Shown here piece by piece: positions 55,775-64,000 of a stretch of DNA of 64,000 bases. Position numbers and translations under genes: made by a program. Each line of letters opens with the position of its first letter. Within the stretch, counting starts at the first letter, position 1. Below the pieces are notes generated by a model. That model ran no database searches and had not been told where the DNA came from. It saw only the letters and a list, made by a program, of their open reading frames with translations. The stretch is from Limnanthes douglasii subsp. nivea (taxonomy: Eukaryota; Streptophyta; Magnoliopsida; Brassicales; Limnanthaceae), in contig JAUPFV010000002.1 in NCBI GenBank assembly GCA_036936605.1, positions 267,042,770 through 267,106,769 on the forward strand. The letters are read 5' to 3'.

Positions 55775-56121
55775 TGATAAGGAAGAATAAAAGACAAGGA
55801 GAAAAGTGTGAAGAAGAAACATGACAGGAGAAAATAGCAAAGAAAAAGTATGATAGGAGGAAAACGCATAGAGAAAACTGTGTAAGGACTAAATTGTGTA
55901 AGCTATCTAAAGAAATAGACGAATAGGAATAAAATGAAGTGTAGGAACTAAAAGATGTAATTAACGGGAATTAAAGCGTGTGGGGTCCGTAATTGTACTA
56001 TAAAAGGACCACACACACTTCACAAATCCCGAGATGAATAATATGATACTTTCTCTCTCTACTTAACCTACTAACTTTTACTTTCTCTCTCTAAAATTGA
56101 CACTAAGAGATATCTGTATCA
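55775..56121 (+). repeat. 3' LTR of element D
   Basis: It starts TGATAAGG after the polypurine tract. I place the end at ...CTGTATCA, near 56121, because gypsy LTRs end in CA, but no second copy is available to prove it. A TATAAAAG box lies at 55999-56006. Confidence 0.7.
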
Positions 56122-56279
56122 CCGAATTGTCACTAAGTAATCCTCGTATCGCATAATCACCCCTGGACTTTCTTGAAACTCTTCATTTAATACTTTCCTC
56201 AGAGTTGTGATGTATGTTAGATGTGCATTAGGTAGTTGTTTGTTGATTTTGGTGTTGTTTCGATATTTCCCAGATCCCT

Positions 56280-56505
56280 GGAACGTGCATGTAAAACATA
56301 GAACAATTCGAAGCCTGTACGTGTGCGTTGTTGTACATTTCTCATCTTCATCACGTAGGATGCAAACAATTTGCAGCTTCATCGTTGTTTATAGTTCAAA
56401 GAAATTCGCATCTTGATTGAATGTGTATACCATACAGTTCGCAGCTTATATATGCAAACAATTCGTAGGCCAGCCTGCGAATTGTTTGCAAATACGGGCT
56501 GATAG
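56280..56505. repeat. Palindromic repeat cluster 1
   Basis: The clearest unit lies at 56453-56490. Its arms tgcaaacaattcgtagg and cctgcgaattgtttgca pair at 16 of 17 positions around a 4-base loop. Degenerate copies lie at about 56300 (gaacaattcgaagcc), 56368 and 56438. This cluster is upstream of the Ulp1-like gene. Confidence 0.75.
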
Positions 56506-57719
56506 ATAGATAGTTGGCATCTTGTCATGCGAGTTGTGTGACACTCCAATTGATAGAGTCCCTTTGTGGGAACAATTCCCATGCAGATGATAATTTGTGT
56601 TTGTTCAGGAAGTATGACAACAATACCAAGCTATTACAGGTCAAGATTGGTGAGCCTTCTCAAACTGTTGAAACAGAACCGTATTACCCGTGCCCACATC
56701 GAAGCTGCAAGAAACACACCATTCTGCACGTTTTTGAAAACGGATTTCGACATCCGAAATGTGGCAGAGCTGCCGAAGAAGAAATTCTATTCGGTCATTC
56801 AGTATGTTGTGGAGAGGTATCCGTTGATGAAGACGCCTTCCTTATTGGGTCAAAGTTTGTGAAGCTAACGACGGACGATGTGAAGGCCATATTCGGGCTG
56901 AAGCATGGCACAGAGGAAATGCCGTTAACGAAAGTCGGAGCATTTCACAGTAAATACGTAAACGGCGAGGAGAATGAATCAATGAAGATGAAGAAATACT
57001 TCATGGGTCAAACGTCTAGGAAGATAGGACCGACGAATTATAAAAACATAATGAACGCCATTTTAAAGGTACCTGTAAAATAAAATTCATCTTATAAAGC
57101 AGGATACTATACTTTACTAACATAGCAAATTGTCGTGGGTTTTACAGGCAGGTATAGAAAGAGCCATAAGCGAAGGGGGGAGCATGAGTTGGAAGATGTT
57201 GCGCGGCTGTTGATACTGTTTTTATTATCAAGTATATTTACTCCGTATCTAGAGATATCCTAGGTTGGAGTGTGCTTTATTTTGTTAAAGACCTTAGCAA
57301 AATAATCGATTACGACTGGTCCGGATCAATAGTGTTCAAGCTTCTCTAGTCTATCAGGAGTTGCTTAGCTATCGAAAAACGTGATAGAGTTGTCGGCTGT
57401 GTCGTCGTTCTAATTGTAAGATTTATTTATTCAGTATAAATATTAGTTATATACAGATCATCTTGATGATAATACTTGTCCCGATGCAGCCCTTCATCAT
57501 GGATCACTCAACAATCAGGCTACAGTTAGTAAAGCCGACCTTGATCCCAAGGTTTTTCAAATGGTTGGAATTAGAGTGCCAAGCATCTACCGTGTCGCTT
57601 CTTGTTAGAATACCCAATCTGAAAGATGATCAAGTATGATCTATATAGGTATTGAATGGGAATATCAAATACTTTGCCGCTTATCCTGCGTTTTGTTTGG
57701 TATTCTATTAAATTAAAGT

Positions 57720-57845
57720 ATCAAACAATTCACATCTTATAATTTGCAAACAGTGCTCAGGGAAACCTGAGAGATGTTAGAAACCTAATAGGTGATAGAG
57801 TTGCAAACAACTATCGGGATATCATGCGAACTGTTTGCAAAAAAC
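57720..57845. repeat. Palindromic repeat cluster 2 (intronic)
   Basis: Copies include caaacaattcacatcttata and ttgcaaacaactatcgggat followed by atcatgcgaactgtttgcaa. The cluster lies between two coding parts of the Ulp1-like gene. Confidence 0.7.
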
Positions 57846-58989
57846 AATCAGTCTATATCCTGATATTTTCCAAGTAAACCACGTGCAGTTATTTAATCCC
57901 ATGTTCCTCCCTTGGTAGGTTTTAGAAGGTCCACTATGTCTTACTGAGGCTGAAAGCAAATCATTTGGAGGAGCAGTAAGTAGTGGAGATGCAGATGCTG
58001 AATCGATTTGACCAGAAGAAAGACCAAAGAAAAGGAAGAAAAGCACAGCTCCAAAACCAAGAAAACGGGCATCATAGAAACAAAACGAATCCAATTAGGT
58101 GATATCAGTCAGACCTCAACCAGAAACAGTCCCCTAGCCCAGTGATTCCACCAACTTCGATTGACACATCCCAGTGGGAGCCCGAGGACGAGGGCACCAC
58201 TAGTATGAGTGACACAATCGGTAATTTTGTCCTCAAACGTAGAGCAGATACTCCAAAGAAGTCCGGAACTATATGGGAATCGAAGCGTTTGAAGACGTAC
58301 ACCGATAAGAACAAGTACTAGAGGAAGATAGAAAAAGGCGAACGAAGTAAGTATGAAATTGAGCCTTACATAAATGTAGATTTAATCGCTTTAATCACCA
58401 CGTAATATGTTATAATACGTCTACTATTACTTTTTCAGCTGGAAGAATTAAAATTGAAGATATCGGAGCTTAAAACACAACAACTCCACAATGCGCTCTC
58501 TCAGCCAATTTGCCAGATTGGAAGCCCTGCAATTGAGAAGGGACCTGGACTACCAACATTGTCATATGAAGCGGCATCCACTGAATTTCAGGCATCTGTG
58601 CCAGCTAAAATTCCGGATAAGGATCCGAATCAGGACGGGAAAATGCAGGATGCTGAAAAGCATGATGGAGTACTGCCGGAAGAGAAGGATGATGATGGGA
58701 ACCATTCACATGTACCGGTACCATCTGGTAAAATAAAGGAAGAGTTGTTTGTATCCACAGATACGGACACCACGGAGAGACAGAAAGATAAGTCTCCTCA
58801 TACATAGGAGGAAACAACAGTTCTGAGTTCTCCAAAGGAGAAATAAATACATGAGTCTCTTACAAATAACCGAAAGCTCGTACTTCACATAGAATAGGAG
58901 GTAGGCTGCCAAGAAAACATAGCTAAGGAGGTATAAGCTCGTGAGAAGGAAGTGGCAGCGGAAGAATCTGGACGTACAGACACAGATAG

Positions 58990-59440
58990 CCGTGAAGATG
59001 TAAGTGGATCGAAAGTACACTAAGATTCAAATATCTTAATATATTGTTGTGATGAAATTGTTTCTCTAATAATGTTTATTGTTGTATACATATTCAAACA
59101 AAATCAGTGTATGTATTTAAAACAGTCGGGGGTTTTATCGTTGTATACATATTTAAACAACTCGTATTAGGATAACTTTCAAACAAATCTCAGCACTATT
59201 GTGTAGTCCTGTCCAAACAATTCTCAGGATATCCTAAGACTTGTGATATATTCTATTGATTTGGGTATCACACAGATCGCAGGTTAGCATGTGATTTGTT
59301 TGATATTCTGATCTCAAACAACTCTCGAGTTAGCATGCGATTTGTTTGATATTATGATATCAAATAACTCTCAGGTTAGCATGTGACTTGTTTGCAACTC
59401 AGACTGCAGTATGTTTAACCTCTCCACCTTTTTATTTTGA
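58990..59440. repeat. Palindromic repeat cluster 3 (intronic)
   Basis: From 59145 to 59400 there are at least five related units. Examples are caggttagcatgtgatttgt, gagttagcatgcgatttgtt and caggttagcatgtgacttgt, each following a (c)aaacaa(c/t)tctc arm. The spacing is about 50-60 bp. No coding sequence is seen between them. Confidence 0.75.
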
Positions 59441-59469
59441 ATTTTGAATGAAACAACAGGCCGACAGAC

Positions 59470-59580
59470 AACAACAACAACAACAACAACAAGAATAAGA
59501 ATAACAACAACACCCACAAGAAGAACAAGAACAAGAGAATCAAGAAGAACAAGAACAAAAACACATAACTTTGGCAAAGA
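59470..59580 (+). repeat. CAA/GAA trinucleotide tract in an exon
   Basis: A run of caacaacaa, then gaacaagaa-type triplets, encodes Gln and Glu in the frame of the Ulp1-like gene, with two GAA/CAA-to-TAA stops. It follows a plausible acceptor (gaaacaacag|gccgac). Confidence 0.75.
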
Positions 59581-60049
59581 GAGAAAGGCTAATACAAGAC
59601 GTAACTCCGGAAGAATCCCTGTGAGAAGCTGGAACTACTTAGCCAGGGAGAAGCATGGTTAGAAGACCAAAAATGAGACGGAGATGTACCTCAAAGACCA
59701 ACAGTGGCCTACACAAATGCAGAATTGCTAAGCCAAGGTCAAATTATAGTACCAGTACCAAATCAACCGCAAGCTCCAGAGTCGAATGATAACACAATAT
59801 GTTTACCTGATGCTTATATTGATTGTATTTACACTCAAGTTCCACAGATATTTTTAAATGAAATTGATAATGTTGAGTTCGATGGCGTAATACAACGGTC
59901 TTTGGAAAATGTCGGAGGATGACATAAATGATTTTTGCCGACACGATCTAGAGATTATGCCGAACCAGTCAACAGCACCGTGTGGTAAGGGCTATTTTAA
60001 ATGATTTCGCAACATATTATGAGACTTGTGGGGATATATTTTATAATTT

Positions 60050-60200
60050 ATAAACAAATATCAGGATTGCCTGCAAATTGTTCAACATTCTATTTTATTG
60101 GAAACTCGAACAATTCCCATGATATCATGATAGTTGTCATGTATTATATTCAATTAGAACCCAAACAATTTGCATGTTATCATGCGACTTGTTTGGAGAA
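60050..60200. repeat. Palindromic repeat cluster 4 (intronic)
   Basis: Units include caggattgcctgcaaattgt, gaacaattcccatgatatca and ccaaacaatttgcatgttat followed by catgcgacttgtttgg. The cluster sits just upstream of the protease-domain exons. Confidence 0.7.
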
Positions 60201-61124
60201 CTTAATATTATTATGCCTGAAACACTCTCTCTTTTAATTTTTGTTATTTTATAAGCTCAAGTCAAGTAAAAAGATATAAGAGCCTAATTTTAATCTAATG
60301 ACACCAACACAGCATCCAGAGGCAAAGGAAGAGGAAGAGATAATTATAACAGAACATCGACCGCTAAAAGTAACATTCACCGACTAGACAAAGAAAACAC
60401 AGACAACTGACCGTATTGATATCGGTGAATACCATAAAATACAGATAATTAAAGCCAGTGAAGACTCCATCGATCAAGTAGTATGGAATTTACCATCGTT
60501 TAAATTTTCCTAGGGAATTAGTGTGCAAATGACTGATGTGGTGGCGCTACCTTTCGAACTGGTGCTGGACGTAAAGGTATTGAATTGTCAACCAACTCTC
60601 TTGAATGTTTCAAAAAAGTCTTGTATATTTGACGTAAATAAACAACTCGTTTCATAGGTTGTAAACGCTTGGATTCGAAATATGCTCGCAGAAGTAAATT
60701 TTAAAGTTCCATGCAAAGCTGTTCCAGGATTGAAATATGACTGCGTCCTGATTTTGGGAATGACTACGGTAAGTTTAGCTACGGTAAATTTCAAAGTTCC
60801 TCGCAGGTTCTCGTTGTAATGTACTCTTTCTTGAATACAATATAATATGAAATTAGGGTGGGAAGTAATACATTTAGTCGACTCAGTTTTTAGCAAAGCG
60901 CCTAAAAACTACAACCTCATCCTCATTCCAATATGCAGCAAGAAGCAGGACCAAGTAAACCATTGGACGTTGCTCGTCATTGATATAGACGCCAGGACGG
61001 CAACAAAATACAACCCACTGCTGCCTAAACTCAAAGCCACAGACCACACAACAAAGACACTGACACAGCTGATAAAACTCCAAACCGGTACAATTACTAT
61101 AAAATACATTTTAAAAAAATGCTA

Positions 61125-61345
61125 AGGATATCATGCGAACTGTGCCCAAGTCACTTGTATTTAAATGCAAACAATTCCCATGTTGTCGTGAGAATTGTTT
61201 GCAACTAAAAATCCTGAGATTTGTTTGAAAATGTAATACGTTGGAGTTTCATACAATTCGCAGCATATCATGAGAGTTGTTTGCAAAACTTTTGGACTGG
61301 TTTGCCAAACAATTCTCAATATAGTCTGCAAATTGTTTGATATCC
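61125..61345. repeat. Palindromic repeat cluster 5 (intronic, inside the protease domain)
   Basis: A clean unit has 12-bp perfect arms, tgcaaacaattc (61166-61177) and gaattgtttgca (61192-61203). Others are acaattcgcagcatatcatg (61253) and ccaaacaattctcaatatag (61301). The cluster separates the His part from the Cys part of the Ulp1 protease domain, so it is probably intronic. Confidence 0.75.
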
Positions 61346-61639
61346 ACATTATAAGTATTTGTGCTGATTTCTGACACAAATTATTATAACCAGATTAAGT
61401 ATTTACTAGATAAAGAATATCTACCTACTATAAAGACAGGGTGGAAGGTGAGAAATAACGGACAAATTTCCCAACAAAAACTTGGCACCCTTGACTGTGG
61501 TATTTTCGTCTGTCAATATGCTAGAGATATTATCCAACGAGGATATATGAATGAGACTTACCACAGAGATATAGTTTCCGACTTCAGAGCGGAAATGTTT
61601 TATTTTTTCCTAAATGATGATGACACCAACTCGTACTAG

Positions 61640-62225
61640 AAGTAATATAGTATTTCTGTATGACATTATGATTTGTTTTGTGTACATATATTCCTTGTAA
61701 TATTTTGGTGTATATAGAGTTTTTTTGTTTCAGAAATGTGCAATGTATGAGATTTTCAAACTGACATTAAAAAACAGTTAGTATTTGAACAATTCCCATC
61801 ATTCCCCGGTATATATAGAAAGACATGATTCTTATCAAACAATTCGCATGCTAACCTGATATATAAAGAACAGTTGGTATTTGAACAATTTCCATCATTC
61901 CTTGATATATATAGAAAGATAGGATTCTTACTAAACAATTCGCATGCTAACCTGATATACTATGAGAAAAGTACCACAACAACAAATAGAGCATGGAAAA
62001 CTACCACTAAACAATTCGCATCTTATCCTGATATAAATTAAATAATTCAAAATTATCATTGAAGAATACGAACAGGCTATGGCGTCTGCCTTGGTAAACG
62101 TTAAGTGCATTGAGCACGCAAAAAACAATCTAATCACCACAACCCATTAATTGTTGATTGGACAAGGAGGCTATGTAATGATTAATATAGCCACCCACCT
62201 CATAAGCTCAGACTCCCTCAATGCC
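61640..62225. other. 3' flank of the Ulp1-like gene with palindromic repeat cluster 6
   Basis: After the Ulp1 stop near 61637 there is no gene until 62314. Two near-identical units of about 95 bp (61785-61860 and 61875-61955) combine gaacaatt(c/t)ccatcattcc and aaacaattcgcatgctaacc. Another arm, aaacaattcgcatcttatcc, is at 62010. Confidence 0.65.
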
Positions 62226-62233
62226 TATAAATA
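62226..62233 (+). promoter_or_regulatory. TATA box for the small gene at 62314
   Basis: The bases gccTATAAATAacactag lie about 80 bp before the ATG at 62314, a normal plant spacing. Confidence 0.55.
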
Positions 62234-62313
62234 ACACTAGTAACCAGAGGCTAATTTAAAAACAAACTCTATATTTTTTAAACACCTTTGGTTCTCTTCA
62301 AATTCCAAACATC

Positions 62314-62703
62314 ATGCCATTTTCCACCACTACCACCTTTGGTTCTCTAGGTGACTCTTGGTCATCTATAACCACCAACTGGAGCTCAGACTTAATCACT
62401 CTGACGACACCACCAAACAGCCCAGCCTCTGTCATAAATTTTGACATTGAGGACTACTTTTCTACTGACTCTGAACCTGTTGAAGTGGTTCCCTGGTTGC
62501 TACACCTCAGGCATCAGAGGTTCCAACTCAGAGTACAGAGGTTCCAAACAAGAAAGGGAAGAAGGAGGACGATGCTGGTCCATCAAGGACCAATGTTTTA
62601 AGCATAATGAACGTAGATAACGAGGAAGAAGAGCACAATGGAAAGGCTGATGATTAGCATGAAGATGAGAAAGATGGTGAAGAATCCTCTAGTAATGACC
62701 GAT
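62314..62703 (+). pseudogene. Small gene of unknown function, frameshifted
   Basis: The ATG at 62314 follows a TATA box and an A-rich leader. The first part is Ser/Thr-rich (TTTTFGSLGDSWSSITTNWS) and turns acidic (FDIEDYFSTDSEPVEVV). Near 62490 the composition says the natural reading moves to another frame, consistent with one inserted base. That frame gives ATPQASEVPTQSTEVPNKKG, then Asp/Glu-rich sequence, interrupted by one TAG at about 62656 and ending at 62703. I recognise no domain. Low complexity and charge suggest a disordered protein, perhaps an accessory product of the same transposon. The call rests on the promoter and the frame composition. Confidence 0.45.
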
Positions 62704-63736
62704 AGTGTCTGTTTTTTTTGTTTTATTGGAATGAAACTAACAAACACTAAAAGGTTGTAGTGATTGTTTGAAACTTGTTAGTGCATGAAGCCTGTAATCC
62801 TTTTTTGTAATCCTTTTTTTGTAATCCATTTTTTGTATAAAATTTTAATCATATGTGAATATGAAACAATATGTGTGAAAATGAAACAATACCCACAATT
62901 CGGACCCTATTAGTAGTTTCAAACATTATCTCAGGAGACCATGCACGCTATTTGCAAATATTAACGAAGATGTACATAATTCGCATCCTACTGGATGTTA
63001 CAAACAACTCGTATTCTAACCTGAGATGTTGTTTAGCAATATTATTCCTACAATCAGTGGATATACACATAATTCGCATGCGAACCTGAGAATTGTTTCC
63101 AACTAAAAGTCTTGAGAGTTATATGAAAATATAATACTTTGGAGTCCCATACAGTTCGCAGCATATCATGCGATTCATAAGCAACTAAAAGTCCTGATAT
63201 TTGTTTGAAAATACAATTCACAGCATATCATGCGATTCGTAAGCAACTATAAGTCCCGATATTTGTTTGAAAATGCAATACGTTGGAGTTCCATACAATT
63301 CAGAGCATATCATGAGATTTGTAAGCAACTAAAGGTCCTCATATTTGTTTGAAAATACAATTCACAATATATTATGTGATTCGTAAGCAACTAAGAGTCC
63401 TGATATTTGTTTGAAACACTTTTGGATTTGTTTGCCAAACAATTCTCAATATAGGTTGAGATGCAAACAATCCGCATTCCGGTGGAGTTTCAAACAACTC
63501 GCATGAAAACCTGAGAGATGTTTGCAATATGATATCGAGATATTACACACAATTCTCAATAGTGAATGTGAATTGCATGCAACTCAAAAACCTAGCATTT
63601 CGTTACTGTAATACAAACAAAAATGTATATATGTGTAAACGAACAAACAACTGTAAAAATGTTTAGTTTGTTGTCCACAACAATAACAGTATTACAAATC
63701 AATGTGACCAGCGAGAATTATCCACAACAATTGTCT
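62704..63736. repeat. Palindromic repeat cluster 7, between converging genes
   Basis: The segment ttttttgtaatcc repeats three times at about 62797-62840. From 62890 to 63560 at least ten palindromic units follow, such as cacaattcgcatgcgaacct, acagttcgcagcatatcatg, gatatttgtttgaaaatac and ctcgcatgaaaacctgagag. Three copies near 63160-63400 repeat a module of about 65-80 bp. No gene is seen. Confidence 0.7.
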
Positions 63737-64000
63737 TTAAACTGGAACATCACAAGTCGTCCTGTTATGGCCTGATTTTAAACAACGGCCACACCACAAC
63801 TGCTTGGTTGAGGTTTCTCCTCTAGATGAGATTCAATTTTTCTTAGGCCTTCTTGGAGCGTCTTTTAACATTCAGAGGCAGAATTTCAAAAAACGAAGGA
63901 TCGATAGCGCTGGAACCTTCCCTGAAATCGGTTATAGCTAGTATGCTGAAAGAGTAACTTTCCCTGTAATTCTTAACCGTAAAGAAGGGCTCTATTATAG
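63737..64000 (-). pseudogene. MULE transposase C-terminus, cut by the window edge
   Basis: The minus strand reads EPFFTVKNYRESYSFSILAI from about 63992. This matches the segment after the SWIM zinc finger of Mutator-like transposases, where a (Y/F)-x-V-x-x-Y-R-x-x-Y motif is standard. After a frame change near 63845 come RRPKKN, a stop and SSRGE. The final CCHC knuckle follows, CGRCLKSGHNRTTC (about 63790-63750), then a stop at 63737. The GRPKK-(K/N)R plus CCHC ending is typical of the family. The catalytic region lies outside the window. One frame change and one stop in this part indicate decay. Confidence 0.75.

Larger units (their letters stand above)
48106..56121 (+). mobile_element. Ty3/gypsy (Tat-type) LTR retrotransposon D, 5' end missing
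   Basis: D keeps reverse transcriptase, RNase H, integrase, a 49-bp tandem array, an antisense gene with promoter, polypurine tract and 3' LTR. Its 5' LTR, gag and protease are replaced by the reversed tail of element H. A direct repeat of about 29 bp (aatttaaggaaaagtta..., 48118 and 48148) sits at the joint. Pol has an internal deletion near 48950 and an insertion of about 535 bp near 49600. Proteins resemble B more than A or C in composition but are distinct. Confidence 0.85.
56560..61639 (+). pseudogene. Ulp1-type (C48) cysteine protease gene, multi-exon and decayed
   Basis: The first exon (about 56560-57068) encodes a plant-transposon domain with LPKKKFYSVIQYVVERYP and, after a one-base frame change near 56840, LTTDDVKAIFGLKHGTEEMP. 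Exon 2 (about 57149-57413) holds IDYDWSGSIVFKLL and a GCVVVL segment, exon 3 (about 57489-57640) MDHSTIRLQLVKPTLIP. Basic, NLS-like (58010-58320) and Glu-rich (58440-58990) parts follow. A Gln-rich exon (59460-59640) and LPDAYIDCIYTQVPQIFL (59800-59855) come next. The protease domain carries the catalytic His in VNHWTLLVIDID (60955-60990) and Cys in TLDCGIFVCQYARD (61488-61530). Ulp1 enzymes process SUMO. Stops, such as Trp to stop at 60512, mean it is not functional. Such genes are known on plant MULEs. Confidence 0.72.

Noticed and set aside
59371..59577. Minus-strand frame rich in Leu/Val (possible membrane segment)
   Set aside because: It is the complement of the CAA/GAA triplet tract that encodes Gln/Glu in the Ulp1-like gene.
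60840..61639. A host SUMO-protease gene
   Set aside because: The His and Cys motifs are genuine Ulp1 motifs. But the gene has many stops and frame changes, is joined to a plant-transposon type domain, and sits beside a MULE transposase end. A transposon-borne copy is more likely.

Overview
This window is a repeat-dense, AT-rich stretch of a flowering-plant (probably eudicot) nuclear genome. I find no intact host gene. Nearly everything recognisable is transposable-element sequence: nested Ty3/gypsy LTR retrotransposons of the Tat type, Ty1/copia elements, a LINE fragment and, on the right, a decayed Ulp1-protease gene next to the end of a Mutator-like (MULE) transposase. The organism call rests on plant retrotransposon features: a copia primer site matching initiator tRNA-Met, large gypsy elements with antisense genes, and plant Ulp1/MULE sequences. 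The species cannot be named.

Layout. 1-1583 and 21302-22500: an old minus-strand copia element split by gypsy element A. 1584-21301: element A, with matching 5-bp target duplications (catac). Inside A's gag lies gypsy element B (3384-12627, duplications atact). 22690-34090: a minus-strand gypsy relic G whose 3' part is interrupted by a recent copia element E (23460-28294, minus). 34330-35847: copia gag and LTR debris. 36194-43256: gypsy element C, same family as A, with the end of pol deleted. 43257-47445: AT-rich sequence with LINE and copia relics. 47446-48105: minus-strand gypsy LTR and tail (H). 48106-56121: gypsy element D, missing its 5' end. 56122-64000: Ulp1-like gene and MULE transposase end, in sequence filled with a short palindromic repeat.

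The main observation concerns the gypsy elements. A, B, C and D each carry a second gene on the opposite strand between pol and the 3' LTR, and G probably does too. In all four the antisense gene has its own TATA box 50-160 bp before its start and a basic N-terminus. A shared central domain follows, with an NWG-(F/L)-x-(F/Y)-PLDP core. B, C and D keep a short GT-AG intron at one position, and A, B and D keep a coiled coil and an acidic tail. Sense transcription from the LTR would make Gag-Pol; antisense transcription would make this extra protein. A, D and G also share a noncoding block just after integrase, where the two transcripts would meet.

The second observation is a family of roughly 30-40 bp imperfect palindromes (arms of the type tgcaaacaattc / gaattgtttgca). 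They fill the introns and flanks of the Ulp1-like gene but spare its exons. All coding regions here are damaged except the copia E polyprotein, whose 858-codon pol segment is open. Exon, fragment and domain limits are by eye and approximate.
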